Shown here: positions 23,398-33,617 of the stretch, piece after piece
Numbering within the stretch: position 1 is the first letter of the stretch
Layout of the letters: every line of letters begins with the position of its first letter
DNA from: Selaginella moellendorffii
Taxonomy: Eukaryota; Streptophyta; Lycopodiopsida; Selaginellales; Selaginellaceae
Assembly (NCBI RefSeq): GCF_000143415.4
Contig: NW_003314300.1
Location: 1,596,230-1,660,229, forward strand
DNA length: 64,000 nt
Reading direction: 5' to 3'
Notes under the pieces: model-generated
What the model saw: the letters and a program-made list of their open reading frames with translations, nothing else
The model's database searches: none
Told to the model about the DNA's origin: nothing
Program-made: the position numbers and the translations under genes

Positions 23398-25224
23398 GAC
23401 TGCACGAAAGCTGCGAAAAGCTTAGAATCAAGGAGTGAGCCTCGGAACTTTCTTCTAGCGGACGAGAAGTGATAGACTACGGGAGAAACTAATCTTTGAG
23501 GTAGCCTTCGCCTATACACAGTACAGGTTCTCTTGGTTTTTTCGCTGATTCTATGTGTTTCTTGACCAGGATTGACGAATTTCAAGGTACTCTATGACAC
23601 AATGAGTGTGGTGATGAGTTTGCTCGAGCGTGGAAGCAGTTTGTAAAAAGCAGGCAAGGACAAGCTAGCAGGACTCTCTTTCTCTCTTGCTCGACTCACA
23701 CGCTCGCTCAGTGTTGTAGGAAGAAGCGGAAGACTGGACGCTTTATACTGAGGCTGGGAATCGGGACCACCTATCACAGGATGTTGATCCCGAGGTAATT
23801 GGAGCTTTGTTTATGTTCTTTTCCAGATCACGATAATTATCAGGCTGATGACTTTGTTTTCTTAGATGCCGAGCTGTTCAATCATATCGCACCGAAATCC
23901 TTGACTGTGGGATAATCAGATCACACCTACAAAAAGCTTTAATTTGGTAAGCGTTCGTTTTCATTGAAAGCTTTTTGTCTTAGTTTCTTTCTCTGTGATC
24001 GACACTGGGACGAAAGGATTCGTTGGTCCTCTGGCGCTGGAGCTCAAACTTTTGCCATGGACGAATCCAGAGAAGGAGAAATCTATAAAACGATCGAATT
24101 TGTAGTCAATTTCAAGCACTTCCATTCTTTCTGCTCTCCAGGCACGTGTGAAAGTTCTTGCTTTTGGTTCTCGACTTTCGGACCCACAGCGCAAAAACGT
24201 TCATTCGTGGCTGCTATCTCGCGCAGAAAGAAAACGTCCTAAACAAAAAGTCCTAGGCGAAAAGTTGGCATTTAGTTCCACAAGCCCTAAACCATAAAAC
24301 CTCGCAAGAAAGTCACTTAAGAGAGAAAAACTGGAAGCATTCATTGGGAGCCAAATCTCTTTGGATCTTGGGCGTGATCATCTTATCTTGAGGAATCTTG
24401 AGGAACACTACAGTGGAATTGTCTCTTGGGATCCAAAGGGTTCTTCGCAAGCCAAGTCGTGAGCTTAAAATATGGAAGAGCCCAGCTCGTGAATCCACGA
24501 TCGAGATTCCAGAGCGGCTTACGACGGAAAGCCTGTCCATGGATTTGGGGACATCCAATGCGTTTTCCGGATCATTTTAATCTTCTCTGTTCCAGAGAAA
24601 CAATCTAAGCGACGACAAATGTATAGTAGTTTTGTCTTGATGGAATGGGTTTTGATGATGTATATATACCGTTTCCAAGCAAGCCATGCCAAACTCTCCC
24701 CGATTGAAACTCACCACCTCTCGGGATTGTTTGGAGAGCGCTTTCTTTTCTGGTTAAGCCATCAAAACTTGGCTTGTCTCCCTCGCTCAAAAGGACCCCA
24801 CTCGAATAAAAGGAACTCTAAACTTCCTCTTAGTTCGTGCGGTCTCGTCGTCGATATATCATTTCTCCAACTCGAGAGTTCATGATCGATAATCAATGGC
24901 TCCAACATCACAAGCACACAGGCTAATCATCGCCCAGGGAATGATTATCGAGCAAAAAATGAATTTTGAGACCGGAATTCTTTTAGCAAAGCGATGCATT
25001 TTTAGTGGAGGGACTCTCTTCCTTCCGTTCCAACTAGGGCACTTAAAAAGCTTTTGCTGTTCTCCGGATCTCCACTCTCCATATATTTCTCTCGATCGAG
25101 GCTTTGCATCTTTTTTCTAGATTTTGATCCAATCGAGCTAGAAATCTGAGAGAGAGAGGGAGAAAGCATCAAATTGTGTAACTTTCTTGAGTAGAAGTTT
25201 GCTTCTTTCATTCATTTGGATGCG
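23398..25224. other. Intergenic region between two divergent genes (NPF and IQD)
   Basis: It must contain the NPF promoter and 5' leader (left) and the IQD promoter and leader (right). I see no additional gene: the open frames are short, start at non-ATG codons or match nothing. A CT-rich leader-like stretch precedes the IQD start (25160-25215). Confidence 0.5.
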
Positions 25225-26692
25225 ATGGGAAGAGCTAGCAAGTGGCTCTCGCTGGTCAGGAAAGCCAAGGCTTTTGTTTCACTCAAGGGGCTCAAAGGAT
25301 TCAAGAAGAAACTGGGCGATACAAATGGAATCCTCCTGGTAAGCTTTCTTTCGAGTCAGTCGTAGTCATTCTTCTTGATGATCTACTACTGGTTGATAGG
25401 TTCACGAAAAGAAGAAAGAGCTGAATTCCAATGGTAAGATTTTGGAAGAGAAAAACGAGGTCCAGCAAGAAGCTGTAACAGAGGAATGTGTTACAGTGCC
25501 ACCATCAAATTCTCCTCCTCCCAATTCTCGCGAGAATTCTCCCGAGAATTTAGAAGAGAATGTGGCTGACTCCATTCCAACGCCGGAGAAATCCCAGGAG
25601 GAACTGGCAGCAGTGAAGATTCAAGCAACATTTCGTGGGGTCGCAGTAAGAAAATTCGTATCAAAATGAGATTTTTATCAGTGAATCTTTGTACCAGGCG
25701 AGGAAGAAAGTGAAGGCGATGAAAGCCCTGCAGAGGCTCCAATCCATGCTGCATGGAAAGGCGGCGAGCAAGCAGACCTCTCACGCAATGCGATGCATCC
25801 AATCCTTCGCGAAGATGCAATCCCAGGTACGATTGGAGCGAGCCAGATTCCGAAACCACCCTGGCGAGCAAAAAGAAGACCAAGACAAACAAGAGGTGAC
25901 GTTTTCTACCTCGAAAGAAAGAGATTTTGGGCAAAGATATCACAAGATCTCTGGATGAACAGGAAGAACAAGTTGGCGATTGGGACGACAGCATCCTGTC
26001 CAAGGATCAAATCCGCGCAAAGATTCAAAACAAGAACGCAGCAGCAGCGAAACGCGAGCGCACTCTGGCCTATGCCTTCTCACACCAGGTAAGAAACAAG
26101 AAAGAATCCAATTTTATTCCCTTGGAACCACACTGCCTTGTAGCTATGGAGGTCGTATCCCAAAGACGCATCACCGCCGAGTTCTAGCAGTGACGACGAT
26201 GACAAGCCTGTGTGGAGTTGGAGCTGGCTGGAACAGTGGATGACTTCCAGATCCTGGGAGAGTTTGGAGGAACCCAAGCCAGGGAGTAATTCTCCTGCGA
26301 GGCTACCGGCAGTGATCCAAAGCCCCGGGAGAAGTAAGCAGCAAGTTCCAGCTTCTTACAAGAAGATCGTCGCCGACATCCAGCCAAAGTTCGCTCCGGG
26401 ATCGCCAAACACGAGGTTTGGAGTCCAAGCCCAGCGGAAGTTCTCGTCGATCTCGTCGCCCAGCAGGATCCAAGCCCAGGCGAAATCTGCCAAGGTTCAC
26501 AATGATAGCAGCGAGGAGAAATCCATAGCGAGCATCAAACCTGGCAGCGTGAAGCACGAGTCTGCTGCTCCAGAGGGGATCTCTTCTCCGGTGGATACCA
26601 GGAAGATGAATCGACCGCTGCTGGGCAAGACAAATGGAAGTATAGGGAGCAGTCCTGGACGATCGCCAAGAGTTGGCAAAAGGATTCCATAG
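25225..26692 (+). CDS. IQD (IQ67-domain) calmodulin-binding protein
   Basis: Five exons: 25225-25338, 25400-25645, 25698-25895, 25963-26088 and 26144-26692, about 410 aa. It has the typical IQD start 'MGRASKWLSLVRKAKAFVSL', then the IQ67 core 'AAVKIQATFRGVAARKKV', 'MKALQRLQSMLHGKA' and 'CIQSFAKMQSQVRLERARFR'. Next come 'DWDDSILSKDQIRAKIQNK' and 'RERTLAYAFSHQLWRSYPK', and a basic Ser/Pro-rich tail ending 'PGRSPRVGKRIP'. IQD proteins bind calmodulin and microtubules and scaffold at the plasma membrane or nucleus. The 67-nt intron 3 was chosen because it keeps both the IQ67 end and 'WDDS' in frame. Confidence 0.93.
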
Positions 26693-27008
26693 CTCTCTAA
26701 AAGCGGGAGATTTAAAAATTTGAAAATCTTAAAGCACACCCACCGGTGAATCTGTGACATAAGCTTGGATGACACGAACCAAAAACTTCTTTCTCGGCAA
26801 CCAAAAAACTTCTTTCTCAGCGGCTGCATTCTAGGTGCATGGACAAATCACAACATCTCTGATCACAAAATCTGCGACGGTACAACCAAATTAGCACCAG
26901 AAACAAGAAGAAGAGCCAACCGTACCAGTTCATATGAAAATCCATCTCAACTCTCCATTGATTTCCCGGAACCCCTCGGAATGGAAAACACAAGAAGTCA
27001 GCTTAGAA
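26693..27008. other. Intergenic region between convergent genes
   Basis: 3' flanks of the IQD and GT47 genes; nothing else seen. Confidence 0.5.
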
Positions 27009-28918
27009 TCATATCGCTGCGGAAGAGCCATTGGCAAATCTACAATCACATGTGCATACATTCCGGCCTCCATCCACTAGGCGTTGTGCTCGTCGGATGT
27101 GCAGCCTTATCGACTGCAGCTTTCCCGCGACCTGAATGGAAAAGCCTCAAACACCGACAGTGCAAGAAATTTTGCGTACCGCCTGCCAAGTTAGATCTTC
27201 GGGACCAAGTTGCTGAGCAGGGCTCGAGTACTGGAAATGTCTCGAAAACTGCAAATAGTATCCATAACGAAGATGTGAAGATATACCATATTCAACATAC
27301 CTCTAACATATGACTCCGTAGCATTGACAACTGTCGAGCAGTAATGGCTCGCAGGTAAGAAACCAGCCATCCCTTTTCAGTTGTTTTCACCGATGGAACA
27401 AACAGAGCAACCTGGAAAGGAAGATTGTTCTCAGCAGCGAAGAAAAGGCTTTGAGGTTGATTTACCTTGCGATAATCAACAAGCCCTTCGAAAGGTGGTT
27501 CGAGCTCGTCACTGACAATCACAGGAATGCAGCCACTTACTATCGCATCGAAGAGCCGTGCAGATGAAGGCGTGTCACCAGCGGGGCTTAAGCAGAAAAT
27601 GGAGCTGTCCACGGTTGTAAAGGTTAGAGGATCGAACAGAGGAAGGAGAAAATACCTCCGCATCCCCTTTTGAGTCGCCCGTCTTCCAGCCTCACCTATT
27701 GATCCTTCTTCAATGATAACTCCAGCTTCGTTCTGAAGAGCTGCTGCAAGTTTACTTCGAATCTTTCCACCCTGCAGCAAGCAAACAGCTTCAAGGACTT
27801 AGCATTCAGCAAGGCATGGGAAAAAAACTCGGCGTACCGCATTGCGCTTTGTCCGACCTCGAAAGAACAACAATGTATGCCTCTGACTCCAAGAAGTCTC
27901 TAGGCAATATGCATCGCAGGCATCGACATTGGGAACATAAGGAAGTACAATATCTTTGGCGAGGGAGACTTCTCCCGGCTTATACCTGCAAGAAAACACG
28001 AGGTTACCAAATCAAAACTTCGCTACTCGTCACAACTCACCAGTTTCCAGTGGAATCCAGGTCTGGCAGAAGCCAGATAGCCGTTTTCATAAACCGGCGA
28101 ACCGATTTAAATGACCACGGATGGTGAACTGGAAGAACATGGTCTCGTCCACCCGACCTTTTCCAAGCCGCTTGATTTGTAACCCAGCTCAAAGCTTCCT
28201 GTGAGGAACATATCAGGACAACGTACTCAAAAAAGAATGTAGAGAGTACGCACACCCTATAAAGCTGCTTGCACTGTTGCTTCTCCATGAGAAAATAGCT
28301 GATAGTCGTGAAGAAAGGGATGTAGAAAATGTCTGCTTCAGTGGGATTGAGAACTCGCTTCACAGATTTTAGAAGGCGCTGGGACTCGGGTGCTAGCAAG
28401 TCGGCATAGAGCCAGTAGTCTATGGAGTGCTGTAAAAGAAAAGAAAGAGAAAACGAAAGAGTAAAGATGCTTGGAGGCAAAACAAAGAAGAAACAAACCT
28501 GTTCGATCAATCGATGAACTGGGCTTCCATTCGACGTCAAATTCGCAGTCTCCTTGTATGTATCGCGAAACAATCGCAGGAGTTGGAGTGTAAACTTCTC
28601 AGGCATGTCATACACATAAACTCGAAGAACCTGCGAGGATCTTGCTCGATCTTCCATACCCCTGTCCAGATCCTCGGCGCTTCCAGTCCAAGGGACGGAC
28701 AGCCGCGACCTAGCGCCCAATCCGCGCTCCAGAAACCGATCCAGGGAGCTCAGGAACGAGCGATCCGGAGCCGAGCCTGGAATCACAGCGGCGTCCATCG
28801 GCGGCCGGTACGCGGAGAAGACCGACGAGAGGGCCGTGACAATGCAGGCGATTGCGACGATCGCGACGAGCAATGTAGGGATTGCGCCTACCTGTTTGAT
28901 CCCGTGCGCTCTTCCCAT
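27009..28918 (-). CDS. Exostosin-family glycosyltransferase (GT47)
   Basis: A type II Golgi enzyme building cell-wall polysaccharide. The N-terminus 'MGRAHGIKQVGAIPTLLVAI' holds a membrane anchor (about residues 9-33). The catalytic part starts 'VLRVYVYDMPEKFTLQLL' and continues 'NPTEADIFYIPFFTTISYFL', 'HVLPVHHPWSFKSVRRFM', 'LLFFRGRTKRNA', 'FCLSPAGDTPSSARLFDAI' and 'SGCIPVIVSDELEPPFEGL'. Early exons are 28918-28499, 28429-28256 and 28198-28041. The 3' end must be spliced beyond 27300: a 'DYRK|VALFVPSV' join removes 52 nt, and small exons give 'FSRHFQYSSPAQQLGPEDL', then 'VAGKLQSIRLHIRRAQRLVD', then a stop at 27009-27011. The subfamily (arabinosyl-, galactosyl- or xylosyltransferase) cannot be settled. 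Confidence 0.9.
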
Positions 28919-29991
28919 ATTTCTAGGGTTTATTGAGAATCTAAGCAATATTTCTAGGATATTCCTTAACGTGATTAACTTAAACCGAGGGAACCTTTAA
29001 TATTATTTAGCTGAGAAATGTGTATATGAATGAATCATAACTTGTCCACATTGGCAAACAAGTTGACAACTAATGATGTAAGTGATCTTTCCAACTTGAG
29101 TGTTGCTAGAAAAATCTTCACCACTTTAGATAGTGCAATCAATCTTAATGCTGGCAGTGCAAAAGGTATTGTTATGAATAGCTAGTGCTTGATTTGGGTC
29201 CTTGCGGTATACAAGAGATGAAGGCGGACTGGGTTATGCTGGAGAAATCTAAATCAACACTACAGGTGCTTGAGTTGTCTGCTTCTTTGTGGACAATTAT
29301 AAGCAAGTTTCCAAAGCTCTCTCGCACATCAGACCGAGAGACGCCACTTTTGGAGATGCTCTTCTGCATCTTGCTCATTTCTAAAGCCTCGGGGAAGTCT
29401 CTCTCAAGTACCTGAAAGACTTCAGCTGTCAAGGGGATACAGAGGTTGCTGACAGCTGCGCCATTCCTCGAAGTTCTTGAATCAGAAAACTGTAAGCTGG
29501 TGGATTCGCAGCAGAGGCCACTCACCGTATCAGGGTTGCAACTTGAAACAGCTTGTGCTGGAGGTAAACCAGTGTGAATTGGAATTGAAGTTGGTTGCCA
29601 CAAGCCGGAGCATATGGAGATTTTGGGAAACAATGTATGGATTTCAAGGGATCACGTTTACATTTTCTACAAAACATCATATTTGGCCCGCTGGTTGGAT
29701 TGAATAACGATCAGTTCTCCTACCTCATGTCGACTTGCATGCAGCTGACTCCACATCTGGCTACAGCCGCCTCTGATTGTGAAGAGCTTCTCGATAAATG
29801 CAAATAGTAGAGGTTGATTTACCTTGCGATCATCACAGCTCGTCAGTCACAATCACAGAAATGCAGCTATGGCATCGAAGAGCCACTAGAAAGAAGCATT
29901 CTTGAGCTAAACGAAGAAAAAAAGATGGAGTGAGAGGAGGTGAAGAGTAAGAAATCTTCCATTTCTTTATTCGAGTTTTTAGGAACTTCAT
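28919..29991. other. Intergenic region with an unassigned open frame and a GT47 fragment
   Basis: A minus-strand open frame at 29172-29633 (about 150 codons, with a stretch 'SNLCIPLTAEVFQVLERDFP' that reads like real protein) matches nothing I can name. Upstream of it the frame is closed, so it is either one exon of an unknown gene or a relic. The GT47 fragment at 29813-29892 is listed separately. Confidence 0.4.
29813..29892 (-). pseudogene. Duplicated, internally deleted scrap of the GT47 gene
   Basis: The + strand text 'gttgatttaccttgcgat' followed by 'gctcgtca(g/c)t' and 'caatcacag(a/g)aatgcagc' repeats 27461-27556 in the same orientation. About 25 bp are lost in the middle, where 'aacaagcccttcgaaagg' is missing. 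The source is the exon coding 'IPVIVSDELEPPFEGLVDYR'. No wider homology was seen. Confidence 0.7.
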
Positions 29992-31774
29992 TTAAAGCTT
30001 TGAGCGAGCGTCAGAAGCGGCGAGAGCGATCAGATCCTTTCGCAAGATCTTCCCGGAGGGCAATTTCGGTATGGCATCCAAGAACTCTATGCGGTGGATC
30101 CTCTTGTGCGGCGCTACCTGCAAAGATCGATCTCAGGGTAGGCATTCTCTCTTTTCTCTTTACCTGTTCGGCCACAAATTTCATGGCATCGCTCTTGGAC
30201 AGAGATTCTCCAGCTGCGCGGACAATGTAGGCCATCGGGATCTCTCCAGCGTCTTCGTCAGGGTACCTGGAAGAAAAACTTAGCGAGTGATGGATCGATT
30301 GAAAGAGAGGAACTTACGGGATCACGCCCGCGTCTACGATGGCTGGATGAGTGAGAAGGACTGCTTCCAGCTCCGCGGGAGCTACCTGGTAACCTTTATA
30401 CTTGATGAGCTCTTTGAGACGATCGACCACGAACAGGCACCCGTTACTATCGAAGAACACAATGTCACCGGTGTGGAGCCATCCATCTTTGTCGATGGTG
30501 TGGAGCGTGGCGGCCGGGTTATTCAGGTAGCCTTGCATGATACACGGCCCTCGAAGCAGGAGCTCGCCCCTGAAGTTCGGTGGAAGCGGCTTACCGGTGG
30601 TGAGATCGACAACTTTGGCTTCGTGGTTTGCAGAAAGCTTCCCAGATGATCCCGGTGGTCCTTCTCCAAACGCTCCCATTCCAGTGGTTTCAGTCATGCC
30701 GAATCCCTGGAGCCAAAGAAACTTTGATGAGAACTTCTCTCCAGCGGAAACTTCTACGTGTACCTGGAAGAAGTCTTGGATGTGGGGGAATTTGGTAAGG
30801 AACGCCTCCTGGATTTCTTTTTTAAGTGGTGCGGCACCGCATCGTGCTGCTGTCACTGAGCTTAGATCGTATTTTGCAGATGCTGGGTTCTTCATAAGCG
30901 CAACTACAATGGGAGGAACCAGCGGCAAAGTCGTGATCTTGAAGCGCTGGATCGCTTCAAGCATGGCAACCAAGTCGAACTTTTTGAGCACTATCAAGGT
31001 CGAGGCTTTGCGGATCACGAGACAGGCAGAAACAACGAGTCCAGCGACGTGAAAGAGTGGAAGCAACGCAATGGAGACGGAGGGCTTCTCTTGCTCGGAG
31101 AGAATGGTCACGGATGCGATGAGATTCCCGTGAGACAGTATGACGCCTTTGGACGGCCCTGTGGTTCCGGAGGAGTAGAGCAGTGCCGCCGGGTCGCTGA
31201 GACGAATCCTTACCAGGTTCTCCGGAGCCGTGCCGCTCTTGAACTCCAGGAGTTTCCGAAACGGCAAGAACCTGGATCCGTGGCAACTGGTCTCTCCATC
31301 GACTAAGACAATGACAGAGAGCCTGGTTGGATCGCCCAACTTTGCTGCTAGCTCCGGTGACGTGACCGCAAACTTTGCTCCTGAATCTCTGAGCTGACGA
31401 TCTATCTCTCCCGCGGTGTTGGCAGGATTCACAGTCGTCACCACTGCCCCAATGGACAGGGCAGCGTGGAAGATCACTGGAAAATGTACAGTGTTCGCGA
31501 GGAGCACCAAGACTACATCTCCTTGAGCAACACCAGCGAGCGACCACAGCCCGCCCGCGACAGCCTCCACTCGCTCGCGAAACTCCCGGCAGCTGATAAA
31601 ACTCCCAGACGAGGAGTCGACAATCAGTGGCTTGGAAGAATTGGAGGGGTGTCCAACAGGACCGGAGAAGAGAAACGCAGCGAAACTCTGGTGTGGATGA
31701 GCAGGCAGGCTGATTGCTGCTCGAGAGCTGCGATAGACGCCTTCGTCCTCCTGGTAGCCGCTCGAATCCGCCAT
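29992..31774 (-). CDS. Peroxisomal 4-coumarate-CoA-ligase-like acyl-CoA synthetase
   Basis: An adenylate-forming enzyme activating a carboxylic acid to its CoA ester. Four exons (31774-30764, 30706-30318, 30266-30164, 30117-29992) give 542 aa. Motifs: the AMP-binding loop '[18 protein letters not shown]', 'GFGMTETTG', '[20 protein letters not shown]', '[18 protein letters not shown]' and the C-terminal lysine motif '[13 protein letters not shown]'. It ends in SKL, a canonical PTS1, so it should act in peroxisomes. That favours an OPC-8:0- or fatty-acyl-CoA-ligase role over cytosolic lignin 4CL. The ATG at 31774 is used; the upstream in-frame extension is read from the AGCA repeat and begins at a non-ATG codon. 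Confidence 0.93.
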
Positions 31775-31778
31775 AGCT

Positions 31779-31779
<1 letters not shown>

Positions 31780-31810
<31 letters not shown>

Positions 31811-31811
31811 C
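31780..31811. repeat. (AGCA)n microsatellite in the 5' leader
   Basis: About eight tandem AGCA units immediately upstream of the acyl-CoA synthetase ATG, likely transcribed in the 5' UTR. Length changes here would alter the leader. Confidence 0.9.
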
Positions 31812-32247
31812 TAAGGTGAAATACCCCCATCGAGCTACAGTAGAAGCGGTAAACCATTTTTACCTTTTTAACAATCTGTCACAATTTTCAAATCATCACG
31901 ATTTTAAGTAGATAGGTAGCTGTGAAGCAGAGAAGTCTTTGCACTGGTCATTCGTCAAATGGATTATGATTCGACACTGTTAATTTGGAAGAGTTGGCAA
32001 GATTGCACTACCTACATTAGAATCAAGCAAACACGATCTTATAATAAATCTAAATTTTATTTTAATAGGATAGAAAAAGTGCTTACGACTCACAAATGTA
32101 ATAGGAAGATAGTATAAAGAGAATTATTCATTTTTATGTACTTTTTCCTCATTTTGCGCAACTTAGAATATTCAACAAGTGGCATATAAGAGTCTTTAGC
32201 ATATGCCCATTCTGGGCATACGTAAAGACCATTAGCGCCATCACTGA
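31812..32247. other. Intergenic region
   Basis: AT-rich, no gene seen. It presumably contains the acyl-CoA synthetase promoter. Confidence 0.4.
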
Positions 32248-32322
32248 GTTCCCGTAGCTCAGCTGGTTGAGAGCGTTGGTCTTATGAGCCGAAGGTGGCG
32301 GGTTCGAACCCCGCCGGGATAG
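32248..32322 (+). tRNA. tRNA-like gene, anticodon UAU (Ile), bacterial or organellar type
   Basis: The cloverleaf folds by eye. The D stem is GCTC/GAGC with a normal D loop (AGCTGGTTGA). The anticodon stem is TTGGT/GCCGA around loop CTTATGA, giving anticodon TAT. The variable loop is AGGTG, and the T arm is a perfect GCGGG-TTCGAAC-CCCGC. The acceptor stem pairs over its inner five bases (TCCCG/CGGGA), but the outer two (G1-A72, T2-T71) do not. No intron is present. The sequence does not resemble the plant nuclear tRNA-Ile, -Met or -Lys genes I know and reads like a bacterial or mitochondrial tRNA body. The mismatched tip may mean a pseudogene. Confidence 0.7.
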
Positions 32323-32576
32323 GTTTTCATATAGCTGTATGTTTTTCATAGTTTTCTATATGCAAAGATGGGTCCCTTGTCCACAAAAGTAGTTGTGACT
32401 TTCTGGACCACTTGGCCTACATTTGGGAGAGCTTGTGTGTTCTTCCCACCAATATATATTCCAATATTTCTACCTTGTTCTCTTCTTCTTTTATGTGGGA
32501 AGAAACCAGTTAGCTTTGACCATTTTCTTCTCCTCATTCTTTCCTCCCATTTTGCACGAGCTCTAACTGGATCGCC

Positions 32577-33362
32577 ATGGTTTTGAAGCAGCAAGGATCT
32601 GGCGAGGAGGGCGATGGATCGCGCTTGAAGCAGCATCGCAAGATCAGCAAGTTCCGGGGCGTGAGGAAGCGGTCGTGGGGGCGATGGGTGTCGGAGATCC
32701 GCGAGCCGCACACGCAGACGCGGGTGTGGCTGGGGAGCTTTGCAACGCCGGAGATGGCAGCGCGAGCCTACGACGTTGGCCTTCTCTATCTCCGCGGCCC
32801 CTCCGCGGTGCTCAACTTCCCCGACTCGCCATCGCGCCTGCCTTGCCTCTCGCGGATCACTGTCAAATCCATCCAGGCCGCTGCCGCCATCGCTGCAAAC
32901 GCCATGGCAATCTCGAGCACCGGCAATCCTCCTGCAGCGAACGATCCTACGAGCGCTGCAGCTCCAAGTTATAGCACTGGCCATGGATCATCACTCGTCG
33001 AGCATTGCGATGGCAAGCCATTGTCTCTCTTCGAGCAGATCGAGCAAGACTCGAGCAAGGAAATCAGCGCCACCGACACTCCCAGCACCGACAACACGGA
33101 CATCTCAAGCGATCGTCCGAGTGAGAGTATGAGTGTGAGCTGTGTAGATCCGAGGGAAGAACGCTCGATCCACGATGATCATGTCGTGATCATCGATCAA
33201 GAGGTTACGGTTGAACAGCCAATGCCAGGCTTCCCACTGGATGATTGCATGGCCCTCCTGGACGACGCCCCGCTCGAATCCTTCCCGTGCATCGCCGCGG
33301 CCATTGAAGATCACGACGAGGATCCATTCGACGAGCCGATTCTTTGGCCTCACATTTCGTGA
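32577..33362 (+). CDS. AP2/ERF transcription factor, DREB type
   Basis: Single exon, 261 aa. The AP2 domain spans about residues 26-82: '[20 protein letters not shown]', '[19 protein letters not shown]' and '[12 protein letters not shown]'. Val14 and Glu19 of the domain (the 'WVSEIRE' stretch) are the marks of the DREB subfamily, which binds DRE/CRT elements in stress genes. Downstream are an Ala-rich stretch and an acidic C-terminus ('[16 protein letters not shown]', '[10 protein letters not shown]') that would act as an activation domain. The ATG at 32577 is well placed after a CT-rich leader. The closest group is probably A-4/A-5, not certain. Confidence 0.93.
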   Translation: MVLKQQGSGEEGDGSRLKQHRKISKFRGVRKRSWGRWVSEIREPHTQTRVWLGSFATPEMAARAYDVGLLYLRGPSAVLNFPDSPSRLPCLSRITVKSIQAAAAIAANAMAISSTGNPPAANDPTSAAAPSYSTGHGSSLVEHCDGKPLSLFEQIEQDSSKEISATDTPSTDNTDISSDRPSESMSVSCVDPREERSIHDDHVVIIDQEVTVEQPMPGFPLDDCMALLDDAPLESFPCIAAAIEDHDEDPFDEPILWPHIS

Positions 33363-33617
33363 CCGATCCTTGCATGTACAGAAGAAAAAAAGACTAAGTG
33401 AAGAAAAAAAAGAGCTTTCTATGATTCCTTGAAAGCGAACCAAGTTCTAATCTTTTGATAACTCACCGAATCTTCCCCCCTGACCTCGGATGTGAACGAA
33501 ATCTTGACGATCCCCGCCGCAAAAGCCACGTTGACTAACGCGAAATGGTCGGTGCCAGAAAAGTCAACCCACTTCACGATCAAAGACATTCAAAGCTCTT
33601 GCAACTTGGTTCATAGC

